A stretch of 64,000 nt of DNA from Dactylorhiza incarnata. Its lineage: Eukaryota; Streptophyta; Magnoliopsida; Asparagales; Orchidaceae. Position numbers and translations under genes: made by a program. The DNA lies in contig JAWHQI010000049.1 in the NCBI GenBank assembly GCA_033032865.1, positions 9,039,001 through 9,103,000 of the forward strand, written 5' to 3'. The notes beneath the pieces were generated by a model, which saw only the letters and a list, made by a program, of their open reading frames with translations, had not been told where the DNA came from and searched no databases. Of this stretch, positions 21,280 to 34,188 are shown in pieces (within the stretch, counting starts at the first letter, position 1; each line of letters starts with the position of its first letter).

Positions 21280-23822
21280 ATGTTTTAAAGCAAATCCATA
21301 TTAATGTACCTTTCTGTGAGGCTATCTCTCAAATGCCTAAATATGCGAAATATCTTAAGGAGTTGCTCTCCAATAAGAAAAAGTTAGAAGATATTTCGCA
21401 AATTTCTTTAAACGCAGAATGCTCCGCAGTTGTACTCAACAAATTGCCTAAAAAAGCAAATGACCCGGGATGGTTTTCCATCCCGTGTCTATTTGGCAAT
21501 TCGTTAGTAAAACACGCCTTAGCGGATCTTGGAGCAATCATCAATCTTATGCCGTTCTCGTTATTCAAAAAGCTAGGTCTAGGAAATCCAAGGCCCACTC
21601 GAATGAGTATTCAATTAGCGGATCGTTCTTTAAAATATCCGGTAGGAATAGTGGAGGACGTGCTCGTCAAGGTTGACAAATTCATCTTCCCGGTGGATTT
21701 TGTCATTCTTGACATCAAAGAGGATGCCGAAGTACCCCTCATACTCAGCCGCCCCTTCCTTACCACCTCCCGCGCTATTATAGACGTAAGTAACGGAAAG
21801 CTCCTCCTACGGGTTGGAGACGATGAAGTTACTTTCGGCATAAATTCCTCGATGCGGAACACATTAGAAAATGACGATTCGTGTTTTTACTTGGAAGAGT
21901 GTTGTGAGTTCGATTCATCCCTCGAGTTAGTTTCATTGTCAAGTAGTGATTCCGAGCCCGTAGAGCTCTTTTATGTTGAAGAAGAAGTTTCTCACCCCAC
22001 ACCACCCGAACCGTTATTTCTAGAAAAATTGAAAATTAAAACTTCATATGAAGAACCACCCGAATTAGAGTTAAAATAACTCCCCCCTCACCTCCAATAT
22101 TTGTTTTTAGAAAAAGAGTCTAAGCTACCCGCCATCGTTTCATCCGATCTTAGCAACTCAGAAATTTCTGAGTTGACTACAGTCTTAAGAAAGCACCGCC
22201 ACGCAATTGCGTGGCAAATATCAGATATTAAGGGTATAAACCCTTCTTTCTGCACTCATAAAATCTTTCTCGAAGATAATTCCCGCAACTCAGTCTAGCC
22301 TCAACTACGACTAAACCCGAACATGAAAGTAGTCGTTAAGGCGGAAGTTATAAAACTTCTGGACGCGGGAATCATCTACCCAATATCGGACAGTACTTGG
22401 GTTAGCCCAGTACAAGTCGTGTCGAAGAAAGGTGGCGTCACGGTAGTTGCGAACGAAAATAACGAATTGATCCCAACCCGTACTGTTACGGGTTGGCGGA
22501 TGTGCATCGACTATCGAAAACTAAACGATGCCACCCGTAAGGATAACTTTCCGCTACCTTTTATCGATCAAATTTTAGAGCGCCTCTCAGGTCACTCCTA
22601 CTACTATTTTCTCGATGGTTTGTCGGGATATTTCCAGATCCCGATTTCGCCCGACGACCAAGAGAAAACCACTTTCACTTGTCCCTTTGGCACCTTCGCT
22701 TATCGAAGGATGCCATTCTGTCTTTGTAACGCGCCAGCTACATTCCAAAGATGTATGCTGGCAATATTTGATGAGTTAGTAGAGGAGGTGATGGAAGTGT
22801 TTATGGACGACTTCTCCGTGTACGAAAACTCATTTAAAAACTGTTTAAAAAATTTCGAGCGCGTGTTGCAGCGATGTGAGGAAACGAATTTAGCGCTTAT
22901 TTGGGAGAAATGTCATTTTATGGTCAAAGAAGGATTAGTCCTTGGCCATAAAATTTCGGGCAAGGGGATCGAGGTCAATAGGGCGGAGATTGAAGTAATT
23001 GAAAAACTCCCCCCTCCAACAAACGTAAAAGCTATTATAAGTTTCCTAGGCCACGCGGGGTTCTATCTGCGCTTTATACAAAAATTTTCCAAAATCACAA
23101 AGCCGTTAACCCATCTTCTCGAGAAAGAATCATCTTTTCTTTTTAACGATGAATGCCATTTAGCCTTTCAACTTATCAAAGAGAAACTTATAAACTCCCC
23201 AATTCTAGTCGCCCCAGATTGGTCGCTCCCTTTTGAAATCATCTGCGACGCGAGTGATATTGAGGTTGGTGCCATTTTAGGCCAACGGGTGAGTAAGTAT
23301 TTTCACCCGATCTATTATGCGAGCAAAACACTCACGTTGGCACAAGCAAACTACACCACTACCGAGAAGGAACTTCTAGCAATCGTTTTCGCTTTTGATA
23401 AGTTTAGGTCATATATCACGCTTTCCAAAGTTATCGTCTTCACAGATCACTCCGCGCTTAGGTATCTCTTGAGTACATCGGACGCCAAGCCTCGTCTTTT
23501 GCAATGGATCCTCCTCTTGCAGGAGTTTGATTTAGAGATTCGGGACAAAAGGGGAGCCGAAAACTTGGCAGCCGATCATCTTTCCCGCTTAGAAAACCCC
23601 ACCTCGGAAGCATTAATAGAAGCCGACATTAATGATAAATTTCCAAAAGAGCGCCTCCTTGCTCTCGAAAATATTAATTCATCTTCTACCCCCTGGTTTG
23701 CGGACTTGGCTAACTATTTAGTAGCCCGGGTCCTGCCAAAAGAATTCTCGAGTCAGCAAAAGAAGAAATTCTTTTCTGATTTAAAGAATTACTTTTGGGA
23801 GGACCCCTTTTTATTCCGTGTA
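21249..23822 (+). pseudogene. Athila protease, reverse transcriptase and RNase H
   Basis: One reading frame contains in-frame TAA at 22077-22079 and TAG at 22296-22298. Retropepsin has ALADLGAIINLMPFSLF near 21512, where the active site reads DLGA, as in Athila, then ILSRPFL near 21740. RT has [47 protein letters not shown] and catalytic FMDD near 22800; FMDD rather than YVDD is usual for this lineage. RNase H has [16 protein letters not shown] near 23240, [14 protein letters not shown] and [13 protein letters not shown] at 23823-23825 separates it from integrase in the same frame. Confidence 0.93.
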
Positions 23823-23825
23823 TGA

Positions 23826-24979
23826 GCAGACCAGGTAGTGAGAAGATGTGTCTCGACTGAGGAGGGTTTTAAAATTTTACGTCATTGTCACGAGGGACCC
23901 ACCGGTTGTCATTATCATTCGAACCGAACAGCAAGGAAGGCGCTGGAGGCGGGCTTTTATTGGCCCACGCTATTCAAAGATGCTCACACCCTTGTGAGTA
24001 CTTGCGACAGCTGCCAGCGGTCGGGGAACATCTCTCGCCGGGATGAGATTCCCCAAAATATTTTCTTAGAATGCGAAATTTTCGATCTTTGGGGTATTGA
24101 TTTTGTTGGTCCTCTCCCTCCCTCGTATTCAAACAAATATATTCTCGTTGCGGTCGACTACGTCTCGAGGTGGGCGGAAGCGCAAGCTCTCCCCACCAAC
24201 GATGCGCGAGTCGTCGTTAATTTCTAAAAAAATTATTTTCTCGATTTGGCACGCCGCGCGCTATAGTGAGTGATCGGGGCACCCATTTTTGCAATAGTCA
24301 ATTTACAAATATTTTAGCAAAATATGGTGTCACGCACAAATTATCCACCGCATATCACCCACAAACGAGCGGCCAAGTCGAAGTTGTTAATCGAGAATTA
24401 AAGCGGATTCTAGAAAAAATAGTTTCTATTAATCAGAAGGATTGGGCAATAAAGCTCGATGACGCGCTATGGGCCTATCGAACGGCGTATAAGACCGCTA
24501 TCGGTTGTACACCGTATCGAATGGTTTATGGCAAGGTTTGCCACCTTCCGGTCGAATTAGAACACCGCGCATTTTGGGCGCTTAAATTTTTAAATCTCGA
24601 TTCCACTTTTGCGGGAGAACAAAGAAAATTTCAAATAAACGAATTAGATGAATGGCGAGCGAATGCGTACGAGAGCAATAAGTTATACAAGGAGCGAACA
24701 AAGTTTTATCACGATAAACACATAAAATTTCCGAAAATATTTTCCCCGGGTGATCTCGTCCTCCTTTATAACTCTCGCCTTCACCTTTTTCTAGGAAAAC
24801 TAAAATCCCGATGGTCCTGACCCTTTATTGTTAAAGGGGTTTGGTCCTATGGGACAATCCTAATTTCCCACCCGGAAAAAGGTTCCTTCAAAGTTAACGG
24901 GCACCGCCTTAAATTATATCTTCCGGGAGAGTTAACTAATGAAAAGAGTGTCTCGATTTTACTTCCTCCTATAATATGA
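23826..24979 (+). pseudogene. Athila integrase, broken
   Basis: It continues the pol frame. The HHCC zinc finger is [14 protein letters not shown]... with [10 protein letters not shown]. The first catalytic Asp is in [14 protein letters not shown] near 24090. A frameshift in an A-run near 24227 moves to the frame of [13 protein letters not shown] (second Asp, about 24266) and [19 protein letters not shown] (Glu). A TGA at 24818-24820 interrupts RWS...PFIV in the C-terminal domain, which then runs to about 24979 (LLPPII). Confidence 0.92.
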
Positions 24980-25771
24980 TCGGCAAGTGGGTCAAGCTAC
25001 GTGACCTTAAACAAAGCGTTTTTGGGAGGCACCCCAAAGTTATCTTTTTATTGTTTTCTCTTGATCTTTAACATATTTTGTAGGTAATCGCCGCTTCCCC
25101 GCGCAAACTTCAAAAAAATCAGGGAAGCCCTTTTTCCTTTTTCCTTCTCTTTTATCATATTTCCTTTTTGTTTTGTCTTGCACTTTATTTACTTCTTTTC
25201 TTTAAACTTCATACTTAGTTTTAAACATTGGGGACAATGTTTAACTTTAAGTATGGGGGTGTAAATAGTTCTTTATAAATAGTTTTTAAATTAGAAAATT
25301 TTCAAAACGATTGTCTTTTAGTTAAGCACTTGTAAAACCCAAAAAACTCAAAAAAATTTAGAAAATCGAAAATTTAAATTCTTGGAAAGGACGCTTTGGG
25401 CTTGAATTCCCATCACAACCTCTAGTACCATGCGAGCCCTTCACCGGGTAGACCTCGGGAAGTCTGAGAATTAACAAAAACAATTTTGTTTTTTTAGTTT
25501 ATGTTTAACTTTTTTATTATTTAGATAATATCAAAAATAAAATAAAAAAGATAATATAAAAATTAAAAATATATATATATATATATATATATATGAAAAA
25601 CTTAGAACAAAAAACAAAAAAAAATATACAAAAATCTTATACCTCTCCTATTTGTTGTTTTTGTGATTTCTTAGAAATCTAGTTGAGAATATTTATAAGC
25701 ATGTTTAGGTTTTTAATTAGCTAAAATTTTGATTATCATAGTTTGTTAATTTTAAATTTGAGGTAATCTTG
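24980..25771. other. Athila post-pol spacer with PPT-like motif and AT microsatellite
   Basis: There is no coding sequence; an env-like ORF is absent. AAACATTGGGGACAATGTTT and AAGTATGGGGGTGTAAAT (25225-25267) form the palindrome plus purine-tract motif common after Athila pol, and the latter resembles the real polypurine tract at 40139. A (AT)13 microsatellite lies at 25569-25594. The LARD TSD, TCTTG, ends this stretch. Confidence 0.6.
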
Positions 25772-26063
25772 TGTAAGACCCCATTTTTTTTTTTGCAAAA
25801 ATCACCGGGTCTTAGGCCCAGAACCGCCGTTTTGCGGTGACACCTTCGCTCGGGAAGGTCGCCACCACAAAACGCCGATCCTGCCGGCCAAATCGATCAC
25901 GAAGAAAAGTACAATAAAGAGTAAGACAAGTCCACAGAATCACATGAATTATAAATGTCCACATATATTAACTGAATAAAGAGACAAGGGTTACAAATAA
26001 TAAAAGGGGCTCTTGCCCTGTACATCATTTCCTCACTACAAGATCTCTCGCGGAAGCTAACTC

Positions 26064-26405
26064 TTAAGCAAAACTAAAGCTAATCGTCACCGACACTGAA
26101 ACCGGAGCACTCTGACCTGACTGACCCATCCCCGCAGACTCCGGGCTCCAATAGTGCTGCAACACTGGATGCTTCTTCTCTTTTGACCTGCGGTTGCTTC
26201 CTCGCAGTCCACGTTTACGTCTTCGCCATTGGCCTCCTGGTTGCTGTATTGGAGGGGTTCCACACATCAAGGGGCATCTGACTCGAGTATGTCCCGGCTG
26301 GTGACAATGGTAACATGGCCGTGGAGTCCACCATGTCGGATCCTGCTGTACCTGTTTCTTGAAGGGTGCTGCATCTCCTCGAACTCCTAAAATGATAAGG
26401 TCCAC
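26064..26405 (-). CDS. CCHC zinc-knuckle ORF inside the LARD LTR (left copy)
   Basis: This 113-codon frame starts MDLIILGVRGDAAPF. It contains one CX2CX4HX4C knuckle, CYHCHQPGHTRVRC, at about residues 31-44, followed by a basic Arg/Lys stretch (GGQWRRRKRGLRGSNRRSKE). Zinc knuckles of this form belong to retroelement Gag nucleocapsids; having one inside an LTR is unusual. It lies near the 3' (U5) end of the LTR and is repeated in the other LTR. The single base difference between copies (TGT/TGC in the knuckle's first Cys) is silent. It may be a gag piece absorbed into the LTR; expression is unknown. Confidence 0.6.
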   Translation of the reverse strand: MDLIILGVRGDAAPFKKQVQQDPTWWTPRPCYHCHQPGHTRVRCPLMCGTPPIQQPGGQWRRRKRGLRGSNRRSKEKKHPVLQHYWSPESAGMGQSGQSAPVSVSVTISFSFA

Positions 26406-27124
26406 CGACCGTCAGTCAAAATGACTCAGCCAATTTCCCACCCCTCCCCCAATGGCTCCTAGGCACCGTGCGGGAGGATGAAGCGGAGGACAGCAAGGGG
26501 TAAAAACAAGAGCAGGTGACGGCGGAACTAGAGCTACACAGGTGTATACATATATATGAAGCATGGTAACAAGAATATAAAGAACAGTAAGCAGCAAGTA
26601 AAGTAATATAAAAGTAACCATTGATTTATAGGAATGCCCATACAAACCTATAGACCAAGGGGTCGTTTAGCAGGGCCTACCGTATAAGAAGTCCCATAAC
26701 CGACTTATACGTTAGGGGTAGGTTGAATGCAATGTTTATGCTATGACATGCAAGTATGCTGTTATGCTATGATCATACAAGTGCAACTCACACACTACGA
26801 CTCTATGCGCATAGACCTTTAGTTCCCCCTTTTTGGAGCGAGCTAGACTCCCAGGATACTCCCGTAGTGGCAAACGGAAGCGGTGGGTTGGGCCCCGCCC
26901 ACCTCTAGGTTGGTATTCACACTACCCAACCTAGACCTATTGTACGCCTCCACTATACCCGCGGAGCGTCTGCGTACTCTTGCTGACTGGACCGCCAGAC
27001 TATCAAGGCTAAGTGTAAAACCACACTTGCCGAGTCAACGTATTGACGTCGGTGTGAACGACCGTCCAATACCGAAGACCCACCACCTTCAGTGCACATG
27101 CAACATGTTCTACTTTCTATCTCT

Positions 27125-27282
27125 GAGCCATGAGTTCCCCGGGCTAACCCGCCCGCCATCAATAACCTTCCGAGCCAAAAGCTCCCCAGGCTAACCTGCC
27201 CGTCATCAGTAACCTTCCGAGCCAAAAGCTCCTCGGGCTAACCTGCCCGTCATCAATCACTTTCCGAGCCAAAAGCTCCCCA
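27125..27282. repeat. 48-bp tandem repeat in LARD LTR (left copy)
   Basis: Between three and four copies of a unit beginning GAGCCAAAAGCTCCCCRGGC and continuing TAACCTGCCCGTCATCA. The right LTR has the same block at 34908-35065. Confidence 0.85.
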
Positions 27283-30200
27283 GACCAACTAGTCTGCTGC
27301 AACAGCTACCGAGCCCACCGCTCAGACAACCAATCCAACTAAACTTCCGAAACCACGGGGTGTGGATGAGTGTGTTATTAGTTAATCTTGTACAATGTCT
27401 TACTCCTATGAGTTAGGGTTAGTCTTGGGCTTCCCGAGGGTTACCCTGTGAGGGGCTCGCTACGGTACTAGGAACCGCTATGGGATGACACCCCAAAGTT
27501 CCCATTCCCAAGACACTTATTATTATTGGTGACTACCCAAAGGAAATCCCCTTAATATTCTTACCTGAATTAAACCTAAGGGCTTAAAGACACTTAGGGG
27601 GAAAAGACGATCTTTCGCCAAACCCCAAGATGACCTACCCCAAGGGTGGCACCCCACCACCCTAGGACTCATCAAACCTTAAATTCTTTCCAAGGGTCCT
27701 CTCATATCCATATGGTTACCATCAGACCCTCACATCTCCAATCAATATAGTCCAATATGGCCTACAATTCCAAAACAACCGATTTGCTAAACGCAGGCCA
27801 CCCTTAAAGTTGTGATCCTCATGAAGGGAGGTACTCTAAATACTCAACTCTATGACCTACTGGATTTATTGGGAGTCCATGCTACTTAAATCAGATCAAA
27901 TCCAGGGTTTCCTAATTTTCCCCATAATATTAATATTTTTAAACAATTTCTCAAAGGGCAATTTTCTCAAGTTTGAACTATAAGTGCACTTTTCTGACTC
28001 CCAGTGCCTACCCCAATTTTTACATCAATCATGAGTATCTAAATATCAGTAGGTATAAACTTGTAGGAAAAACCAGCAAGATTTACTATTTTTAAAAATT
28101 CCAAAACTCATTTATTTCCAATAAATTCCAAAGGAGGTACCCACATATGGACTCCCAACCTTATGCAAATTCATACAGTCGTGAATCATACTAAAATATT
28201 CAGGTCTACCAAGTTTGACCACATAACACAGAGGTTACATTTGTAATTTCCTCAATGGATATATTTGTAAATAATTCCAAAATGAACTAGAGATACCAAA
28301 AATATTGATCCATAAATTATGAGAAAATTACAGTGGGTACATATTGGTATGAAAATACAACCAGCAAGGTTTCATGTCATTACAGAGATCTAACACCCTA
28401 AATTCAATCATCCCAAAAATTGCCAACAATGTGAAATATTACAATTTAGACCTCCAAAGGTTTTCTACTGGTCTAACCAAATCTTCCAGAGATTTATAAC
28501 ATTAAAACTAAGTCTGTGACAGAAGGTGGTAAACCATTAAGTAATATTTCTCCCTAAAACCCAAAACCCTAATTATTTACAAATCTACCCAAGGGTTTAT
28601 TACTTAGGATTAACAACTCCAAATCCCTCCAAATTCTCACAGTGGCATTCTATGGTCACTAAAACCACCTCCCCAAAATTTCAAGTCAAACCATTAAGGT
28701 TTGACCCCTCTTCCTTCATTAGCCTCTAATTGCACCCCATTAGGGTTTAGCCTAGGGTTAGGGTCTAAACCTATCCAAATCCTCCCAAACCTCTTGTGAG
28801 GGTATTAAAACACTCTTAGAACTCAGAGAGGGCCATTGCACTTCTCTCCATGGACATTTACTCCTACATCCTTTACAAACCCTAAAGGGCACCATACACC
28901 TCACCACTAGGGCTTAAGGGCACACTAGGCCCTAACTCATCCAAAGTTGCTCTTTGGGGTGTCTCCTACCTCCCAAGGCAGTGACCAAGGTCACCCCAAC
29001 AATCAGTGGGAGGAAGCCCCCTCCACACTCCAAATCCAGCTTAGGTTTACTTTTGCCCTAAACCTAACCTTTAAACAAACTTTTCTCAAGAGGACTCCCT
29101 ACCTTGCCCAAACCCATACTACTCACTATACTGACCATGGGCCAGTGAAAGACCACCCAAGATCCTACCAACATTTGGTGAGGAGTGGGATTCCAATGGG
29201 GTACCTATTTGGGGTGCAAATAGCAATTTAGCCCCTTTTTGATCTACTAGGGCAAACCTCCTCCAATGGCCACCAAATTTGGACCAGAGGTTGGCATGGG
29301 GTAGGGTGAGGTGCACCCCAAATATGAAGCCATTTGGCTTTGTGGAAGTGTGGGGGCACTCACCCAAAGTTTTGCCTAAACCTAGGGAGCTTAAGATTGT
29401 TTTGGTGAATTACCCTACCAAAACAACTCCATAAATCATGATATTTTAACCAGGGCCTATACATACCTCCTAAGACCACCCATCCAAGTTTGGAAGGGTC
29501 TTGAGGTGTTTAGGGCACCTAATTAGGTTAAACTAGGATTATTGAACTTTCTCAAAAATTATGGGGAAAACTTCTCCAATCCTTCTGATCTTTGGACATA
29601 ACCTAGGTATGCCTAAGACTAGACTACACCCCAAAAATCAAGTCATTTGGAGTTATATAATGGAGTGGGCATCAACATCAAGCTCTGAATAGCCTTAAGG
29701 ACAGCCCCCACTAAAATGAGTGCTGTGCCCTAACCAGGACTCCAAATTGAGTGATTTCAATTTTGTATTAAACTAGACATCAAGGGCTACATTTTCTATG
29801 TTGACCACTTTTCCTGAATCAGCGTCTAACTATTTGTACCAGAATTATTAAGAGACTGCATTTTTAATCACAGAAATAAAGAATAACTCTAAGGAAGCGC
29901 ACGAATCTCAAAGCAGATCTAACAGCGCCCAGTCGTCTTCTTCCTCTGGCCAACGACCAGGATCGCCCGCGCCTGGGCCACCTTGATCCCCATTTTCCCG
30001 GCCACCTAGGCGCCGCCCCGGCCGGCCAATGCCACCACCACCTTCACTGAGGTGGTGGCCGGCGAATCGAGGTGGTTGACCGACCGGAGGTGGCCGGAAC
30101 AGGGCTTTAGGATTGGAATTAAAAGCTCGGTTTCGAGCTTCTTGATCGGCCCGATTCAGAGCCGTTAGGGCTCGAACCTTGCCGCCGATGTAGGGGATCT

Positions 30201-32715
30201 ACCCACTGAGGAAAGGAGGAAGAAATGGACCTGTCTTGGGGTCGGTTTGCTGCTCCGATCCTTGGTTCACCATGGGTGGCCGACAAGCTTGAGGTTCTCA
30301 CTCAAATTCTGCACAGAGGGCTCGAAATAATCGGGAAGGAGAGGGGTTTCACTCCTCTCTCCTTTATGAAGCTGATGGGAGGACCAATTTAATGTGAGGA
30401 TAGCTCTAACTCCAAAAGCCATTAATGGGCTTTTGGTATTCCTATGGCCGGCCACAATGCATCCCCCCCTGCCATCAATCCCTCCTAGAAACTGTTGGAA
30501 ACTCCTCCTCTCCCCTAGAGGAGATGAATGCAGACATTAATGGGGAGAATTGAGGGGGGTTTCACCTTCCTCCATTGATGGCCTCATCTTTCTCTCTCCT
30601 CCACATAGGATTTTCTCTCTCCTATTCATCAAGGCCGACTCATTTCTCTCTCCTGGGTTAATGCTAGCCTACGAGGCTGGTCAAATGGTTAATTTGGGCT
30701 TAACCCAAATGGATTGGGCTAGGTTCAAGAGGTTTGACCTAATTTGGGCAAATTTGACTTTTGGTCTAATTGACCAATTGGGTGACCCTAGGATGGGGCT
30801 TTTGGGTCCATTGGACTCCAAATTAAGTTTAGAAACTATTGGTGGGGTCAATTTGGTCACATGAGTCTTGGTTGACCCAATTTAAGCTGATTTGACCAAA
30901 ACAGGCTAAGTTGACTTTGGTCAAATTGAGCCCTAGGGTTGACCCAGTCATGGGGCTTTTTGGTCCACTGGGTCCCCTATGACATGGTAACCCTAAGGGT
31001 AGGGTCAATTTAACATGGTGATGGTCAATTAGGGCACTTTGTGAAAAACTGCCACTTTGACCTACAGGGGCATTTTGGTCAATTTGCACTAATGGGGGTC
31101 CCATGATGGGGCTTTTAGGTCTACTGGGTCCCTTATGATATTCTAGACCTAGATGAGTGATCAATTTGTCATGGTGAGGGTTAATTGACCCTAATTAGGC
31201 TACTTTGACCAATTTAGGGTTAGGGTTGATTTTGGTCAATTTGGCCTCTTTGGTTGACCCCAATGTGCCCTTGGTGCCCTAAGGGGACCCCTAAAGGGTT
31301 AGGGATACTATGGTGGGGCCAAATGGTTAAGATGAGGCCCTAAAATCCAACCCTAAGCTAGGTCACTAGAAATTGCTATTTGCAGTCCAAGGCACTTTCA
31401 ATCCTAAACTTGCCTAAGTTAAAGGGATTTCTACTCTACCAAGGCCTTGTCATGACCTTGTCAGGACAGATTCACCTGGGGGGTCTAGCTGTCTGGGGGA
31501 TGTTACAAATCCCAATAAACAAAAAAAAAAATTTCGTCCTCGAAATTCAGGTTAGGCTTGCGGGGTTTCCACCGCGAGTGACTGAACGTAACATCCCCTA
31601 AGAGTCAAAGTTATTCCTGGCTCGAAGAGCACCGACTATCTATGCCACACCATCTCTGGTGGCTCCAAGTTGTGCTCCTCCTGACCTCTAATTTACCACA
31701 TGTCTTAACCTCTGTAATCTTCCTGCGCCGCAAGACTCGCACCGTCGTATCATCTATCCTGACCGGGGTGACCTAGCTACCTTGGTCAATCTATCCTCGA
31801 ACTTCCACTCTAACCTGGGCAGACTCTTTTGCCTCTAAAGTTTTCTTCTCGCATTCAAATTCTTACTCCTTCAGGTACGTCCGAGTAATCAATCGTCTCC
31901 AATCTACAACTTTTCTGGTTCTTACTATTGATGGGACTAATCAAAATCGGCTAGCGTCCCAATCATCCTTAAATATTATTGGGGGTGCACTTGTGAACTT
32001 TTATGAGTATATGCTAACCAATCATAATGGTAAGATGACTCCCAATCACTTTCTACGTGAAGTTTGATTCATAAGGGCAAAATTTTGATACCTTAGGATT
32101 TTTCACAAGTCAATTTCATCAAGGAAGTATCATCACGCTTATTTCATCAAAGTCCAGTCACTTCCACCTATGCTAGTCTTGATCACTCTCAAATGGTCTA
32201 AAGCGAGATAAACTTAGATCATTCTTACCATAGTGAAATCAAACACTATATTCCAAATCTAACAAGTCATCGTCTAAGATCTCTGGTTATTTATCATCCA
32301 AGTTCACAAGGTATAAAGCTATTATTGTAGATAAAATTTTCTACCATGACAGAGCGTGATTTCTAACGAATCATAAGTTAATCACTTCTGAATTCACCAA
32401 ACCACAGGAGCTTTCAAATTTACTTACTACTTATAAGATCTAATATCCGCCCTTAACTTCTATACTAGGACATCGACATCCTTAAATGATTAATCCTGGC
32501 GACTTTACATTTTCAATGATTCAACTAAGGCCAAGTTGTTGTCCTTATCAAATGATGTCTAACCATTGTCCTGGTAATTCCTACTGATCATCATTCCAAA
32601 CATATTGTTACACCATCTCACCTTCTTCCAAGTAACATCGAGTAAGATCGACTTCAAAATCATAGAGTTCATGACATAAAAATTTCTAAGGGAAATCTAA
32701 GTCCGTCACTAGTTT

Positions 32716-32826
32716 GCCCAATACACAAAAGGTACGCCCCAATAAACAAAAGACAAGCCCCCAATAAACAAAAGACAAGCCCCCCATAAACAAAAGACAA
32801 GCCCCCAATAAACAAAAGATAAGCCA
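32716..32826. repeat. 22-bp tandem repeat CCCCAATAAACAAAAGACAAG
   Basis: Five near-identical direct units of 20-22 bases lie inside the LARD interior. The minus-strand frame through them is repetitive (VYWGLSF) and is not called as a gene. Confidence 0.88.
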
Positions 32827-33539
32827 CTATCTATTTTGGGGCTGAGTATCTTCAATATCACCAAGGTATATTCGTCCCAAGTATGCAAACAATTCTTAGG
32901 GCACAAATCCTTAAACTTGGGGTTCTATCTTGGGGCTCACTGGTGTATTCCACAACTTGGGCTCTTGCAGGTACCTTCTACGACAACCTTATCAGGGTCA
33001 ATATGTTATCCAATCCCAAATAGGTTTCTTATTGTACTTGAACTCTTATCCGACCCTTGATGTTCGTCACAGTGGTTGTCTTAATGTAATCTTGTCACAA
33101 ATACTATGATTGAGCCTATGAGTCTCATACCATTCTACTTAGGTGTCAGTCTTTCTTTCTCTAGCCTCTTTGGGGTATCCTCGTACCTTCACCAATAGTT
33201 ATACTTACGGTCTATTTCAGACTAGGTCATGGTATAAATTGTCCTAGTAAGTCACGTGTCCTAGTGGGGTTGAGTCTAACTCATTGACTAAAAGACTACC
33301 TAAAGAGATCTTTGTAGCTGGAGGTATTCCCTGCTGGGGGCAGGGTTCGCCACAGGCTACAAAAGAAAACTTGACACTCGTAAAGAGATTTGACTAAGAA
33401 GATTCAGTTAAAAGTGGACCTTTCTCAATGTGATTCCCATATGGGCACACCACTGCTTCCGCTGCTTAGTTTGTCCTCAAACTAAACTCGCGCGGGGTGG
33501 CCCAGGGTTTGTGGACTTCTTTTCTTTGGATCGAGGTTC

Positions 33540-33551
33540 GCTCTGATACCA
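33540..33551 (-). other. LARD primer-binding site (tRNA-Met)
   Basis: The minus strand reads TGGTATCAGAGC two bases from the right LTR. This sets the element's orientation. Confidence 0.9.
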
Positions 33552-33846
33552 CTTGTAAGACCCCATTTTTTTTATTTGCAAAAATCACCGGGTCTTAGGC
33601 CCAGAACCGCCGTTTTGCGGTGACACCTTCGCTCGGGAAGGTCGCCACCACAAAACGCCGATCCTGCCGGCCAAATCGATCACGAAGAAAAGTACAATAA
33701 AGAGTAAGACAAGTCCACAGAATCACATGAATTATAAATGTCCACATATATTAACTGAATAAAGAGACAAGGGTTACAAATAATAAAAGGGGCTCTTGCC
33801 CTGTACATCATTTCCTCACTACAAGATCTCTCGCGGAAGCTAACTC

Positions 33847-34188
33847 TTAAGCAAAACTAAAGCTAATCGTCACCGACACTGAAACCGGAGCACTCTGACC
33901 TGACTGACCCATCCCCGCAGACTCCGGGCTCCAATAGTGCTGCAACACTGGATGCTTCTTCTCTTTTGACCTGCGGTTGCTTCCTCGCAGTCCACGTTTA
34001 CGTCTTCGCCATTGGCCTCCTGGTTGCTGTATTGGAGGGGTTCCACACATCAAGGGGCATCTGACTCGAGTATGTCCCGGCTGGTGACAATGGTAGCATG
34101 GCCGTGGAGTCCACCATGTCGGATCCTGCTGTACCTGTTTCTTGAAGGGTGCTGCATCTCCTCGAACTCCTAAAATGATAAGGTCCAC
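33847..34188 (-). CDS. CCHC zinc-knuckle ORF inside the LARD LTR (right copy)
   Basis: The protein is identical to the left-LTR copy (113 residues, one CX2CX4HX4C knuckle plus a basic stretch). This copy is in the LTR that would act as the 5' LTR. It lies about 290 bases before the LTR's end and hence before the primer site. Confidence 0.6.
   Translation of the reverse strand: MDLIILGVRGDAAPFKKQVQQDPTWWTPRPCYHCHQPGHTRVRCPLMCGTPPIQQPGGQWRRRKRGLRGSNRRSKEKKHPVLQHYWSPESAGMGQSGQSAPVSVSVTISFSFA

Larger units (their letters stand above)
25772..31507 (-). repeat. LARD left LTR (3' LTR on the minus strand)
   Basis: The 5736-bp LTR has TG...CA ends and holds a CCHC ORF, a 48-bp tandem repeat and a GGTCAA/TTGACC-rich block (30660-31260). 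In that block GATGGGGCTTTTGGGTCC-type units recur about every 150 bp. Confidence 0.93.
31508..33553 (-). other. LARD interior, no functional gene
   Basis: On the minus strand the 3' end (31508-31560) reads through TTTCGAGGACGAAATTT into the LTR, a relic of the gypsy pol end. The rest holds only short frames without domains. A 22-bp tandem repeat lies at 32716-32826. The bases next to the primer site (about 33360-33540) look like an untranslated leader. Confidence 0.75.

Noticed and set aside
26883..27194. Plus-strand ORFs inside the LARD LTRs (also 28947-29231, 30550-30864 and their copies)
   Set aside because: No domain; they run through tandem repeats or GGTCAA-rich sequence and are duplicated only because the LTR is.
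28550..28770. Telomere-like CCCTAAA / TTAGGG repeats in the LARD LTR
   Set aside because: Units are scattered, of mixed orientation and interrupted by ordinary sequence; not a telomeric tract.
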